A DNA stretch of 64,000 nt from RYN-230 sp963844695 (GTDB lineage Bacteria > Actinomycetota > Actinomycetes > Streptosporangiales > Streptosporangiaceae). This document shows, in pieces, positions 33,051-43,500 of the stretch. Within the stretch, counting starts at the first letter, position 1; each line of letters starts with the position of its first letter. The position numbers were made by a program, and so were the translations under genes. The notes under the pieces are model-generated. The model saw nothing but the letters and a program-made list of their open reading frames with translations, ran no database searches and was not told the origin of the DNA. Location: positions 62,001-126,000 of the forward strand of contig CAWJPL010000027.1 in assembly GCA_963844695.1 (NCBI GenBank), given 5' to 3'.

Positions 33051-33680
33051 ATGGACATCGAGCGGCGCACGCCAGGCAACACCGCGATCGTCCTGATCGA
33101 CTACGTGACCGGCTTCGCCAACCTCTTCCGGTCCCAGTCCGTCCAGGAGAACGTCAGCGGGGCGGTGGCGCTGGCCAAGACCGCGGTCGGCTACGGCGTT
33201 CCGCTGGTCGTCTCGACCGGGCCGGACAACGATCCCCGCGGGCCGCTGTACCCGGAGGTCGCCGCGGTCATCGGCGACCATCCCGTGATCCACCGGGGCG
33301 GCTCGTTTGACGCCTTCGACTTCCCCGGCTTCGAGACGGCGGTCGCTGCGACCGGGATGCGGCACCTGGTCATCGCCGGCCTGATGACCGAGGGGTGCAT
33401 CCTGCACACGACCCTGGGGGCGCTCCGCCGCGACTACACCGTCTCGCTGGTCATCGACGCGACGGCCGGGGAGAACACCGCCATCCACGACGCGGCCGTG
33501 ACCCGGCTCCTCCAGCTCGGCGTGGTCCCCGTCAGCTGGCTGTCGTTCGCGTCTGAGCTGCAGCGAACCTACGACAACGCCGACACGGTCGGTGTCTACT
33601 TCGACGTTCAGATGCAGGCGCCCGGGTTCGCGAAGAACCTCAGCACCCTGGCGGCCAGGGCGCAGCCCGGCGCCGCGTGA
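33051..33680 (+). CDS. Isochorismatase-family cysteine hydrolase
   Basis: A 209-residue cysteine hydrolase of the isochorismatase/nicotinamidase superfamily. The catalytic Asp is in IVLIDYVTGF (residue 17) and the nucleophile Cys in HLVIAGLMTEGCILHTTLGAL. The cis-peptide position before TEG is typical. Relatives cleave amides, carbamates or vinyl ethers. AAAGGGAG precedes the ATG. Paired with the cupin gene, it may be the last step in use of a nitrogen-containing or ether substrate; the true substrate is unknown. Confidence 0.87.
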   Translation: MDIERRTPGNTAIVLIDYVTGFANLFRSQSVQENVSGAVALAKTAVGYGVPLVVSTGPDNDPRGPLYPEVAAVIGDHPVIHRGGSFDAFDFPGFETAVAATGMRHLVIAGLMTEGCILHTTLGALRRDYTVSLVIDATAGENTAIHDAAVTRLLQLGVVPVSWLSFASELQRTYDNADTVGVYFDVQMQAPGFAKNLSTLAARAQPGAA

Positions 33681-34109
33681 CGGGCTAGCCGCGGCTAGCC
33701 CTCACCGCGCGTCGTCACCGCGCGCGGGAGGCAGAAGCGCGTCTACGCCGCGCTGGGTGAGCCATTGCTCGGCCTGGTTCCACGTCCAGCCCAAGTCCAT
33801 TGATGGGCCTGGTGCGGGATCGCCCCGCCGTGCTGCCGCCGTCGCAGGCGACCGGGCGACTGGGCGACCGGGCGGCTGGGCCGAGGCCCGGTGGCCGCGA
33901 TCACGACGTGGTTTGCCTGCGCCAGGGAGGTCGCGGCGCTGCTGGGGCGGCCCCGTCCATCCCCCTGCGATAGCGTGTCTTGCTCAATAGCTTGCGTTGG
34001 GCGGTATGCCAAACCTTCCGCCCGCTGCCGGGTAACGGTCAGCCAGGAGCCGGCCAGCGGACTGTGCTCTGCACCAGGGGTACCGCGGACATGTGGGACC
34101 GGAGGCGTG
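33681..34109. other. Long intergenic region with no clear gene
   Basis: About 430 bases. A minus-strand reading at 33702-33800 encodes 32 residues (MDLGWTWNQAEQWL...LLPPARGDDAR) with coding-like third positions and may be the tail of a lost gene. A short tandem GACTGGGC/GACCGGGC run occurs near 33855-33880. ACCGGAGG at 34098-34105 is the ribosome-binding site of the next gene. I see nothing else. Confidence 0.45.
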
Positions 34110-34922
34110 ATGGACGGCGAGCCTGGCTGGGTGCCTCCTGGGGTTGACGTCAGGCGGGCGAACGTCGCCCGGGTGTATGACTACCTGCTGGGCGGCAGTC
34201 ACAACTTCCTGGCCGACCAGGACCTGGGCCGGTCGCTGGCCGCGACCGATCCCAGCGTCCGGGCGATCGCCCGCGCTAACCGCGACTTCCTGGGCCGGGC
34301 GGTGCGGTTCCTCACCGGGGCGAGGATCGGCCAGTTCCTCGATATCGGCTCGGGCATCCCGACTCAGGGGAACGTGCATGAGGTCGCCCAGCAGGCCAGC
34401 CCGGATTCCCGGGTCGTCTATGTCGACGTTGACCCGGTCGCCATCGCCCACAGCAAGGCTCTGCTGGCCGGGAACGAGAACGCCGCGATCATCGACGCCG
34501 ACCTGCGCCAGCCGGAGGAGATCCTGGCCCACCCGGGTGTCCGGCGGCTGATCGACTTCAGCCAGCCGGCCGGGCTGCTGCTCGTCTCGGTGCTGCCCTT
34601 CATCAGCGACGCCGCTGATCCCTGGCGGACCGTGGCCACCCTGCGCGAAGCGCTCGCCCCCGGCAGCTATCTCGTCCTGGCCCATGCCACCGACGCGAGC
34701 AGGCCCGTCGTGGCGCAGGCCGCCGAGAAGGTCTACAACAGCAGTGTCTCCGCCCAGGCGCAGATGCGCTCGCGCGAGGAGATCCTGCGCTTTTTCGACG
34801 GCTTCGATCTGGTGGACCCCGGACTGGTCTACGTGCCGCAGTGGCGGCCGGACCCGGGCGCCGACGTGTCCGGCGACCCCGGCAAGTTCTGGATTCTGGC
34901 CGGCGCCGGACGCAAACCTTGA
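34110..34922 (+). CDS. DUF574-type SAM-dependent methyltransferase
   Basis: A 270-residue S-adenosyl methyltransferase of the actinomycete-specific family formerly called DUF574. Seen: family start PPGVDVRRANVARVYDYLLGGSHNFLADQ, SAM motif I FLDIGSGIPTQGNVHEVA, the acidic motif VVYVDVDPVAIAHSKALL, DADLRQPEEIL and FSQPAGLLLVSVLPFI. Many paralogues occur in such genomes and their substrates are unknown. ATG 34110 follows GGAGG at a suitable distance. The next gene starts about 60 bases downstream. Confidence 0.9.
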   Translation: MDGEPGWVPPGVDVRRANVARVYDYLLGGSHNFLADQDLGRSLAATDPSVRAIARANRDFLGRAVRFLTGARIGQFLDIGSGIPTQGNVHEVAQQASPDSRVVYVDVDPVAIAHSKALLAGNENAAIIDADLRQPEEILAHPGVRRLIDFSQPAGLLLVSVLPFISDAADPWRTVATLREALAPGSYLVLAHATDASRPVVAQAAEKVYNSSVSAQAQMRSREEILRFFDGFDLVDPGLVYVPQWRPDPGADVSGDPGKFWILAGAGRKP

Positions 34923-34984
34923 CCCAAGGTCGCCGCGGACGCCGGCCGCACCGTGAGCCAGACCGCCGCCTGGCCGATGACCTG

Positions 34985-35878
34985 GTGCCGGGCGTCACCG
35001 CCGCAGCCTGGGCGCAGCAGCAGACCGCCGCAGTACGCGACGATCCGGGCGCCCGGATCGCACTGGTGGCGCGCTCCTACCGCGGACCGTTCGGCCGGGC
35101 CCCCCGGCACCTTCCGTACCGGCGCGCAGCGATGTCGTTCATGCGCTGGCAGCTCCGCCGGGGCGTGCTGGAGCCGGCGCACAGCGACCGGCCCGGGAGT
35201 CCATGGTGGCGGGCGGTGAACGAGCGCCTGCTGCGCGACGGCTGCGAGGCGGTGGCGCTCAGCGGTGGCCTGGCCGGCCCGGCCTCCTCACGCACGGCCC
35301 GGCACTGGATGTCGTTCGCGGACCAGCCGACGGCGCGCGCCTGGTACCGGGCGCACAACTCCAGCGTCGTCGCCGCCTACCTCGAGCATCGTGACCTGGC
35401 CGAGGCGGAGAACACCGCCGAGCGCTTCTTCATGAACGTCGTGCTGTGCCGGGTGCTCTACACGCACGCGCTGGTCGCCGCGCCCCGGCTCTCGCTCGGC
35501 TGGCTGCGCCCGCTCGCCCCGTTCCTGGGCGACCCGAGACTCGGGATGACCGGGATATTCCTGCAGCTGTCGCGCGTTCTCCCCGACGAGTACCCGCTCA
35601 CCGGCGAAGTCAGCCACTACCTCTCCAACGAGCTCGGTTTCGGCCGTCTGCTGGACTACGGGGTGATCGTGCCGAGGGTGGAGCAGCTCTATGAGTGGTC
35701 GGCACACGAGCTCGGTACGCCGGGGCTTCTGGACTGCGCCCGCGACGGGGCCTTGACCTACGCCTGGCCGTTCGAGGAGCGGGACGTCTGGCGGCCGCGC
35801 AGATCGCTCGTCCTGCAGCTGGCTCACCGCGCGCTCCCGCCCGAACGTGCGGCCCGCGGTAGAACCAAGGACAGCTAA
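34985..35878 (+). CDS. Conserved actinobacterial protein of unknown function
   Basis: About 297 residues. Motifs that look conserved: APRHLPYRRAAMSFMRWQLRRGVL, PGSPWWRAVNERLLRDGCEA, ARAWYRAHNSSVVAAYLEHRDLAEAENTAERFFMNVVLCRVLYTHALVAAPRLSLG (spanning residues 120-175) and DPRLGMTGIFLQLSRVLPD. No catalytic signature, signal peptide or clear membrane span. The start is uncertain: GTG 34985 is in frame, and ATG 35132 would give a shorter protein lacking the arginine-rich lead-in. I recall similar hypothetical proteins in Streptomyces-like genomes but no function. Confidence 0.75.
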   Translation: MPGVTAAAWAQQQTAAVRDDPGARIALVARSYRGPFGRAPRHLPYRRAAMSFMRWQLRRGVLEPAHSDRPGSPWWRAVNERLLRDGCEAVALSGGLAGPASSRTARHWMSFADQPTARAWYRAHNSSVVAAYLEHRDLAEAENTAERFFMNVVLCRVLYTHALVAAPRLSLGWLRPLAPFLGDPRLGMTGIFLQLSRVLPDEYPLTGEVSHYLSNELGFGRLLDYGVIVPRVEQLYEWSAHELGTPGLLDCARDGALTYAWPFEERDVWRPRRSLVLQLAHRALPPERAARGRTKDS

Positions 35879-35939
35879 CGCCCCCTCTACTCGCGGTATA
35901 GCCTCGGCCTGAACACACTCGGGGCGGAGGTTGCTGGGC

Positions 35940-38656
35940 ATGCTGCTCGGGCGCGGACCGGAAACGACCCGCCTGGACGAGCTGATCAGCGAGCGGCGGG
36001 CGGTCGTGGCGGGGCGCTCGTGCTCGAGGGCGAGCCGGGCGTCGGCAAGACCGCGCTGCTGGAGGACGCGGCGGGGCGCGCATCACGGCTCGGCGTGCTC
36101 CGGGTGGCCGGCGTGCAATCTGAGTTGGCCCTGCCGTACGCCGCCCTGCATCAGCTCTGTGCCCGGATGATCGGGCGCCGGGACCGCCTCCCTGCCCCCC
36201 AGGCTGATGCGATCGCGGTGGCGCTCGGCGGCCTGACCGGGCGAGCACCCGACCGGTTCCTCGTCAGTCTCGGCGCCCTGGGCCTGCTGTCAGATCTCGC
36301 GGCGCAGCGGCCGCTGCTGTGTCTCGTCAACGACGCGCAGTGGATCGACCAGGAGTCCCTGCAGGCGCTGGCCTTTGTCGCGCGGCGTGCGGAAGCCGAT
36401 TCGTTCGCCCTGGTCTTCTCCACCCGCATCGCCCTGGACGGGCTCGCCGGGATTCCGCGCGTTGTGGTCCAGGGCCTGACCGAGCCCGACGCCCGCGAGC
36501 TGCTGGCCTCGGTGGTCCCGGGCCGCCTGGACCCCCGGGTGCGAGACCGGATTATCGCCGAGACGCACGGCAATCCGCTGGCCCTGCTCGAGCTCCCGCA
36601 CGGCCTGAGCCCTGACCAGCTCGCGGGCGGTTTCGGCCTGCCCGATCCGGAAGGGCTGTCAAGCCGGATCGAGGAAGGCTTCCTGCGGCGCGCGCGGGCG
36701 TTCCCGATCGCGACGCGGCAGGTGCTGCTGCTGGTCGCCGCGGACCCCATCGGCGATGCGCCCGTGCTCCGGCGCGCCGCCGCGGCGCTGGGAATCAGCC
36801 TCGACGAGGATGCCGGCCCGGCCGAGGCGGACGGGCTGCTCAGCATGGCCGGACAGGTCAGGTTCCGTCATCCACTCGTCCGATCGGCGATCTACCGGGA
36901 GGCCGCCCCGGGCGACCGGCGGAAGACGCACGCCGCTCTGGCCGCCGCGGTCAACCCTGATCAGGACCGTGACCGCCGGGCGTGGCACCGCGCTCACGGG
37001 ACCATCTTCCCCAACGACGAAGTCGCCGCAGAGCTGGAACGATCCGCTGACCGGGCCAATTCGCGAGGCGGCCCCGCCGCGGCCGCCGCTTTCCTCGGGC
37101 TGGCCGCTGAGCTCACCTCGGACCCCGGGCGCCGGGCCAGGCTGACGATCGCGAGTGCGGAGTCGAAATACGACGCGGGTGCGTTGGGTCCGGCGTCCGC
37201 GTTGCTGGACGGCCTCGATGCGGCGTCTCTCGGCGACGCTGACCGTGCGCATCTGGACCTGATCCGGGCACGGATCCTGTTCACCGCGGGCGGCAGCGGG
37301 GAGACGGTCGTCCTGATGGCCGCGGCGGCCCGGAGACTCGAAACCGTGAGCGCGGACCTGGCGCGGGCGACATATCTGCACGCCTTCTCGGCCGGGACTT
37401 TCCTGGGCCGGGACGTCACCGCGGCCCAGTGGCTTGAACTCGGGCAGGCCGCGTCGAAGGCGCCGCTCCCGGGCCGGCCGCCGGGCGCGCGCGACGGGCT
37501 GCTGGAGGGTCTGGCCCGTCAGCTCACCGCGGGATACGCCCCGGCCCTGGGCCAGCTGCGCCGGGCGCTTCGGGAGCTCGCCGCCGACGACGGCCAGACC
37601 GAGAACCTGATCGAAGTGCTCTGGCTGGCGAGCTGCGTGGCCATCGTGGCCTGGGATGACAACTCGTGGAACGTGCTGTCGGAGAAGTTCATCAGCGAGG
37701 GACGCCGGACGGGTGCCATCGTGCACCTGCTCGCGGCGGCCCAGATGCGCGCCATCGAGTGCGTCCTCGCCGGCGACTTCGCCGAGGCAGCGGCGCGGGT
37801 CGAGGAGAAGAACCTGCTCAGTTCAGTCATCGGTCCTACCCACGGCGGCGACAGCGGGGCAATATTCCTGGCCGCCTGGCAGGGACACGAGATGAGCAGC
37901 GCGGCGGATGGCTCCAGGCCGCCGCCGTCCCGGATCTGGGGTTTCGAGGCCGACGTCTCCTGCTACGCGACCTCGGTGCTGTGCAACGCCCTGGGCCGCT
38001 ACGAGTCCGCGATGGAGGCGGCGCGGGCCTTCCTCGACGATGCGAACGGACGGTGGGCCCCGGCGCTGCCCGAGCTGGTCGAGGCCGCGATGCGCTGTGG
38101 CCAGCCTGAGCTCGCCCGACGGGCGGTCGATCAACTCGCGGCGACGACCACCCCGAGCGGTACTCACTGGGCGTCCGGACTGGAGTGCCTGTGCCGTGCG
38201 CTGACAGCCGGCGATGACGGCGCAGAACCTCTCTTCCTCCAGTCCCTGGAGCACCTGGCGCACACGCGCATCGCCACGTCTTTCGCGCGGGCCCGGCTCT
38301 TGTACGGTGAGTGGCTGCGCCGCCAGGGCCGCCGGATCGACGCCCGGGATCAGTTGCGCGCCGCCCGTGACATGTTCACCTCGATGGGCGCGGAGGCCTT
38401 CGCCGCCCGGGCCGGACGGGAGCTCGCGGCCACCGGCGAACGGGTACGCAGGCGGCCGGCCACAGCAGCCGTCCAGCTGACCCCCCAGGAGACCCAGATC
38501 GTGCGCCTGGCCATGGACGGCCAGTCCAATTCCGAGATCGCCGCCCAGCTCTTCATCAGCCCGCGCACCGTCGAGTACCACCTGCACAAGATCTTCAGCA
38601 AGCTCGGCATTACCTCACGCAACCAGCTCAGCCGGGCGCTCCGCCAGACTGCCTAG
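35940..38656 (+). CDS. Large ATP-binding LuxR-family regulator (LAL), frameshifted near 36000
   Basis: STAND-type regulator of about 905 residues. N-terminal MLLGRGPETTRLDELISERRA is followed, after restoring one missing base near 36000, by GGALVLEGEPGVGKTALLEDAA (Walker A), LLCLVNDAQWIDQESLQAL (Walker B), a long helical TPR-like middle, and a C-terminal LuxR HTH LTPQETQIVRLAMDGQSNSEIA...TVEYHLHKIFSKLGI. ATP-binding LuxR proteins usually activate one operon in response to a small molecule. The nearest candidates are the neighbouring methyltransferase region and the carotenoid oxygenase unit. A paralogue lies at 60644-63377. Confidence 0.87.
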
Positions 38657-38675
38657 GGAAGCGCCCGGCGTTCCG

Positions 38676-40049
38676 TTACTGGTCGGGGATCCAGCTGCCG
38701 TGGAAGCCGAGCGGGATGCGCGCGGGCAGGTGGATCTGGGCGACCGGCTCGCCGCGGAAGTCTTGGGCGGCGAGGATGACCAGGTCGGCGGCGTCCCGGC
38801 CGGGGTTGTGGACGAAGGCCATGACGTAGCCGTCGTCCTCCGGAGACCAAGGTGACGCGGGGACGAAGACCGCCTCCCCGGCGGTGGCGGCGGGCCCGAA
38901 CTCGTGCGCCTCCACGGTGCCCCGGGCCAGATCGTGCTTGAGCAGCGCGTTGGCGAAGGCCTGGTCGGCGAAGTCCCCGTCGGGTGAGATGGTGGCCCGG
39001 CTGACCTCCCCGATGACGGCGCTGTACCCGTAGCGATGCGGCCGGGACACCACCCGCTCATCGACCCGGGGGAATTCCTGGAGCCGGTCGTCGAGCCGGC
39101 GGTGCGTGACCTGGCCGGCCGCCGGGTCGAGGACCCACCGGTCGAGGGAGAGCGGGCCGCGGCCGCTCAGCCGGGAGACGTCGTAGGGTCCTTCGTACTG
39201 GACGACGTCCACCACGACCCGGCCGTCCTCGTCGTCGTAGGCGTTAAGGGCGTGGAAGACCCAGCACGGGTCGACCTCGAGCCACCGGACCTCGGCGGTG
39301 TGGCCGTCGCGGGGCAGCAGGCCGACGCGGGCCTGGTGGGCTGGGTTCCAGGTGTAGGGGAGCTGGACCCCGGCCGAGGCGGCGGTCATGCTGAACGTCA
39401 CGGGCAGGTCGAACAGGACGACGTAGTTCCCGGTCAGGGCGAAGTCGTGCATCATGGGCCCGTCCGGGACAGGGATGCTGGTGGTCTGAGTCACTTCGCC
39501 GGTGGGGCCGACGACGATGTGCTGGACGTAGTCCCAGGCCCAGTAGTAGGCGACGGCGTGCAGTTCCCCGGTGCGGGGGTCGAGCTTGGTGTGGGCGGCG
39601 TATCCGCCGGGCAGTGTCCCGCCGAAGTCGCTGGGGCCGCAGGTGCCGAGTTCGCTGGTGAGCTCGTACGGCAGCGCGCCGGCTTCGACGGTGGCCAGGG
39701 TGCGCCCGGCGTGCCCGATGATGTGGGTGTTGGCCGGGAAGTCGTCGCCGTCGTGGACGGGCCCTGCGGGCCAGGTCTCGCCGAGGGCCTCGGCCACCGA
39801 GCGGGAGCGGACCCAGCGGTTGCGGTACCACTCCGCCCGGCCGTCGCGAAGCCGGACTCCGTGCACCATGCCCGCGCCCACGAACCAGTGGTAGCCCGGG
39901 TCGTCGAGCCCCAGCGGGTTCGGGCCGTTGCGCAGGTATCGGCCGTTCAGCTCGGCGGGTATGGATCCGGTGACCGGCAGGTCGAACGCGGTGATCTCGT
40001 CGGTGACCGGGGCGAAGGGGCCCTGCAGGAACGTGCTGGTGGCGAGCAT
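38676..40049 (-). CDS. Carotenoid oxygenase (CCD/RPE65 family)
   Basis: A 457-residue seven-bladed non-heme iron oxygenase that cleaves a carotenoid or stilbene-type double bond. The four iron His are visible: GYAAHTKLD, DGPMMHDFALT, CWVFHALNAYDDED and the C-terminal IPLGFHGSWIP. N-terminal GSIPAELNGRYLRNGPNPLG is the family opening. No signal peptide. The gene begins 25 bases after a small membrane-protein gene on the same strand and converges on the LuxR gene 19 bases away. The substrate is unknown; no carotenoid synthesis genes lie in the window. Confidence 0.93.
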   Translation of the reverse strand: MLATSTFLQGPFAPVTDEITAFDLPVTGSIPAELNGRYLRNGPNPLGLDDPGYHWFVGAGMVHGVRLRDGRAEWYRNRWVRSRSVAEALGETWPAGPVHDGDDFPANTHIIGHAGRTLATVEAGALPYELTSELGTCGPSDFGGTLPGGYAAHTKLDPRTGELHAVAYYWAWDYVQHIVVGPTGEVTQTTSIPVPDGPMMHDFALTGNYVVLFDLPVTFSMTAASAGVQLPYTWNPAHQARVGLLPRDGHTAEVRWLEVDPCWVFHALNAYDDEDGRVVVDVVQYEGPYDVSRLSGRGPLSLDRWVLDPAAGQVTHRRLDDRLQEFPRVDERVVSRPHRYGYSAVIGEVSRATISPDGDFADQAFANALLKHDLARGTVEAHEFGPAATAGEAVFVPASPWSPEDDGYVMAFVHNPGRDAADLVILAAQDFRGEPVAQIHLPARIPLGFHGSWIPDQ

Positions 40050-40074
40050 GGTCGTTGATCCTTTCGGAAGAGGG

Positions 40075-40251
40075 TTAACGAGCGACTTGAGCCAGGCGAG
40101 GGGGGTACGGAACGCGAGCCTGCGGACCGGTGTCCGGAACGCGAGGCTGCGGACCGGTGTCCGGGTGCTTCAGCACCAGCCACAGCGGGACTCCCGTCCA
40201 GATCGCGAAGATCATCGCGGCCAGCGGAATGTTCATCCAGAACCAGTGCAT
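40075..40251 (-). CDS. Small single-span membrane protein upstream of the carotenoid oxygenase
   Basis: A 58-residue gene. ATG 40251 is preceded by GAAGGAG and the stop is TAA at 40075-40077. Residues 1-28 (MHWFWMNIPLAAMIFAIW, then TGVPLWLVLK) form one membrane helix with aromatic ends; the tail HPDTGPQPRVPDTGPQARV is coded by a 27-bp tandem duplication. It lies 25 bases before the oxygenase start on the same strand, so the two are probably one transcript and the small protein may tether the enzyme or its substrate to the membrane (inference). Similar short actinobacterial proteins are familiar, without known function. Confidence 0.7.
   Translation of the reverse strand: MHWFWMNIPLAAMIFAIWTGVPLWLVLKHPDTGPQPRVPDTGPQARVPYPPRLAQVAR
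40111..40164 (-). repeat. 27-bp tandem duplication in the small membrane protein gene
   Basis: Two adjacent 27-bp units (40138-40164 and 40111-40137) differing at one base, each encoding PDTGPQxRV. Confidence 0.9.
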
Positions 40252-40527
40252 CTCGCTGCTCCTTCAGGCCGGGCTGCATGTCCAGGCCAGCCTCGTCCGG
40301 CGCGGGGTGCCGTCGCGTCCGTGGAATGCCTAGTCACGCCTGGCGCCGGTGCTGAGGGCAGATCATCAGCGGGTGCTCCGCTGGGGCGAGTGGCACGCGA
40401 GAGACGGGCGAGGCCGGCGCGCCGGCTCTTGACAGCGGTGGCCCGGGCGGTGAATCCTCCGGGGGGATTCGCGGACACGGCAGGGCGCGCACCGGCGCAG
40501 GCCCCAGGCGGTCCGGCGGAGGTGGGC
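40252..40527. promoter_or_regulatory. Upstream region of the glucodextranase gene
   Basis: No gene in 276 bases. TTGACA at 40429-40434 is a possible -35 box without a good -10. GAATCC (40452-40457), seven bases, GGATTC (40465-40470) is a perfect inverted repeat placed where a repressor would block transcription. CGGAGGTGGG precedes the ATG at 40528. Confidence 0.4.
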
Positions 40528-43500
40528 ATGTCTCGCTCGGCTCGTGGTCGCAGGCGCTCGGTCAGGATCCTGGCTGCTTTAGTGACGGCTGGGGCGATGC
40601 TTCCGCTGGCTGCGGCCAGCGCGGGAGCCGCCACCACGGGCACGTCCAGCCCGGGCACATCCGCCGCGGGCCGCGCCCAGGCCGGTGCGGGCGGCGTGGC
40701 GCCGGGTGCCCCCGGCTCGATGTCGTACTTCGACCTGGCCCGCAAAGACTGCGTGGGCACGGCCACCGGCACCGCGTCGAAGGTCTGGTACACGGTGGCC
40801 GGCGGGGTGCTGTCGGACACCTACGAGCCCACCATCGACAACACCAACGTGAGCACGCTGCAGTACATCGTCACCGACGGCTCCACGTTCACCGACCTGC
40901 AGACCAGGGACATGAGCTACACGGTCAGCGCGGACCCGACCGGCATGGCCTGCACGGTGACGGCGACCGACGCCCAGCACGGTTACCGGCTGACCACCAC
41001 GTACATCACCGACCCCGGCAGCGACACCGTGCTGATGCGCACCCGGCTGAGCGCCGTACCCGGCTCCGGGACCAAGGTGGCCGGGCTGCACCTGTACGCG
41101 CGGCTGGACGCCCACGTGAACGGGAACGGCGGCGGCGGTTCCGACAACGCCGGGGCCAACAACGGCGTCGTCACGACCGCGGGCGGATCCGCGATCCCGG
41201 TCGTCTCCAGCACGAACACGGTCACCGACGCCACCAACCGGACCTACGCGGTGCCGACCTACATGGCGCTGGCCGACAGCACCCGCGCGCCGCAGGCGAG
41301 TGTCGGCTACGCCGGCACCGCCAGCGACGGACTCACCCAGCTGGACACGTCCCACGCGCTGACCCCGTACTCGTCCGCGCCGGACGGCCACATCGTGGCG
41401 ACCCAGCAGCTGGCCCCAGGCCCGGGCGGCACCCTGACGCTCGCGCTCGGCTTCGGCCGCACCCAGGCGGGCGCGGTGAGCACGGCCCGGGGCTCGCTCG
41501 CCACCCCGTTCGCGCTGAAAGAACTGAAGTACCTGGCCGGCTGGGCGGCGTACGACGCGAGCCTGAACCGGCCGCCGGCCCGCTATCCGGGAGAGCCGGC
41601 CAGCGCGACGGCGCGGCTGGTCGAGCACTACTACCTGTCCGCGAACGTGCTCAAGGCGAGCGAGGACAAGACCTTCCCCGGCGCGATCGTGGCCTCGCTG
41701 GCCAGCCCGTGGGGCCAGGCGGTGCCGGCCGGGACCGACTCCGGCGGCGAGCCCGCCTACTTCGGCTCCTACCGCGAGGTGTTCTCCCGCGACCTGTACG
41801 AGGCGTTCACCGGCCTGCTGGCCGACGGCGACCTGGCCACGGCGCGGGACGCGGTCCGGTTCCTGTTCGACCGCCAGCAACTGCCGGACGGGGCCATGCC
41901 GCGCAACTCGCTGCTCAACGGCAAGGCCGCCCCCGACACCGGCGGACTCCAGCTGGACGAGGTCGCCTACCCGATCCTGATGGACTACCAGGCCGGCCTG
42001 AGCGGGGACGCCACCCTGTGGGCCGACCACGTCCGGCCGGCGGCCGACTTCCTGGTCGCCCACGGTCCCTCGGACGGGAACGAACGGTGGGAGGAGCAGA
42101 CCGGCTACTCACCCTCCACCATCGCGGCCGAGATCGCCGGGCTGACCGCGGCGTCCGCCATCGCCGCCGACCACGGCGACCAGGCCCGGGCCCGGCTCTA
42201 CCAGGCGACGGCCGACTACTTCCAGCGCAGCATCAAGTCCTGGGACGTGACCACGACCGGGCCGGACGCCGCGCGCTACTTCATCAGGCTGTCCAAGACC
42301 GGTGACCCGAACGCGGCGATCACCTACAGCCTCGGCAACGGCGGCCCGACCGTGGACCAGCGCAGCGTCATCGACGGCGGGTTCCAGGAGCTGGTCCGGC
42401 TCGGGGAGCTGCCCGTCAGCGACCCGGACGTGCAGGCCTCGCTGGGCGTGCTGGACAAGCAGATATCCGTCGCCACCCCCAGCGGCACCGGCTACTACCG
42501 CTACGGCACGTCGGCCGCCGACGGCAGCGCGGACGGCTACGGCGACTGCTACCAGCCGAGCCAGACCTCGTGCACGACCACCGGCGCGCCGTGGCCGCCC
42601 ACCGACACGGGGACCGGGCACCTGTGGCCGGTCCTGTCCGGTGAGCGCGCCGAGAGCGACATCGCCGCCGGGCAGAGTTCCGGGGCCGCCAGCCTGCTGA
42701 ACGCCATGATCAACTTCTCCTCGGGCGTCGGCCTCGTGCCCGAGCAGGCCTGGGAGGACCCGGACCTGCCCGCGTCGCCCTACGGCAGCGACCCGGCGAC
42801 CGCGTCGATCGGGTTCACCGACGGCAAGGCCGCCGGATCGGCCTCGCCGCTGACCTGGGCCCAGGCCCAGGAGCTCCGGCTCATCCTCGGGCTCGGCACC
42901 GGCCACACCGTCGAGACGCCCGCGGTCACGACGGCGCGCTACATCACCCACGGGGCGCCGGGCGCGCTGACAGTCACCCTCACCGCCCCCGCCTCCGGGG
43001 CGACGATCGGATCCGCCACCACGACGGTGACCGGGACCACGTCGCCCGGCGCGTCGGTGGACATCGGGTCGGCCGATACCACGACCGGCGCCGCCGCGTC
43101 CGTGACCAGTACCGTCGCGGCGTCGGACGGATCGTTCTCGGCGAGCGTCCCGGTCGGGTTCGGCGACAACGTCATCACCGCGACCTCGACCTCACCGGAC
43201 GGGCGGAGCACCGGATACGCGCAGGTGCCCGTGGTCGGGAACGTGACCGGAGGGACCACGGTGCTGAACGTCACCGACCCGGCCGGCGACGACAACGGGC
43301 CCGGCACCTACCAGTACCCGACCGCGTCGGACTTCCACGCCGGAGCCTTCGACCTGACCGACTTCCAGGTCATCAGCGACGGCACCACCGCGTACCTGCG
43401 GGCCACCCTGGCCAACCTGGACCCGACCTTCGGGTCCGACTTCGGCGCCCAGCTGCTGGACGTCTACGTGCACACCCCGGGCGCGAGCGCCACCTCGACC

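Noticed and set aside
33743..34012. 89-codon minus-strand frame in the 33.7-34.1 kb gap
   Set aside because: No family resemblance, no ribosome-binding site, weak codon bias. Only the 32-codon reading at 33702-33800 in another frame looks mildly coding.
39928..40527. 200-codon N-terminal extension of the glucodextranase frame
   Set aside because: It lies antisense to the carotenoid oxygenase start and the small membrane gene, lacks conserved content, and would bury the signal peptide that begins at 40528.
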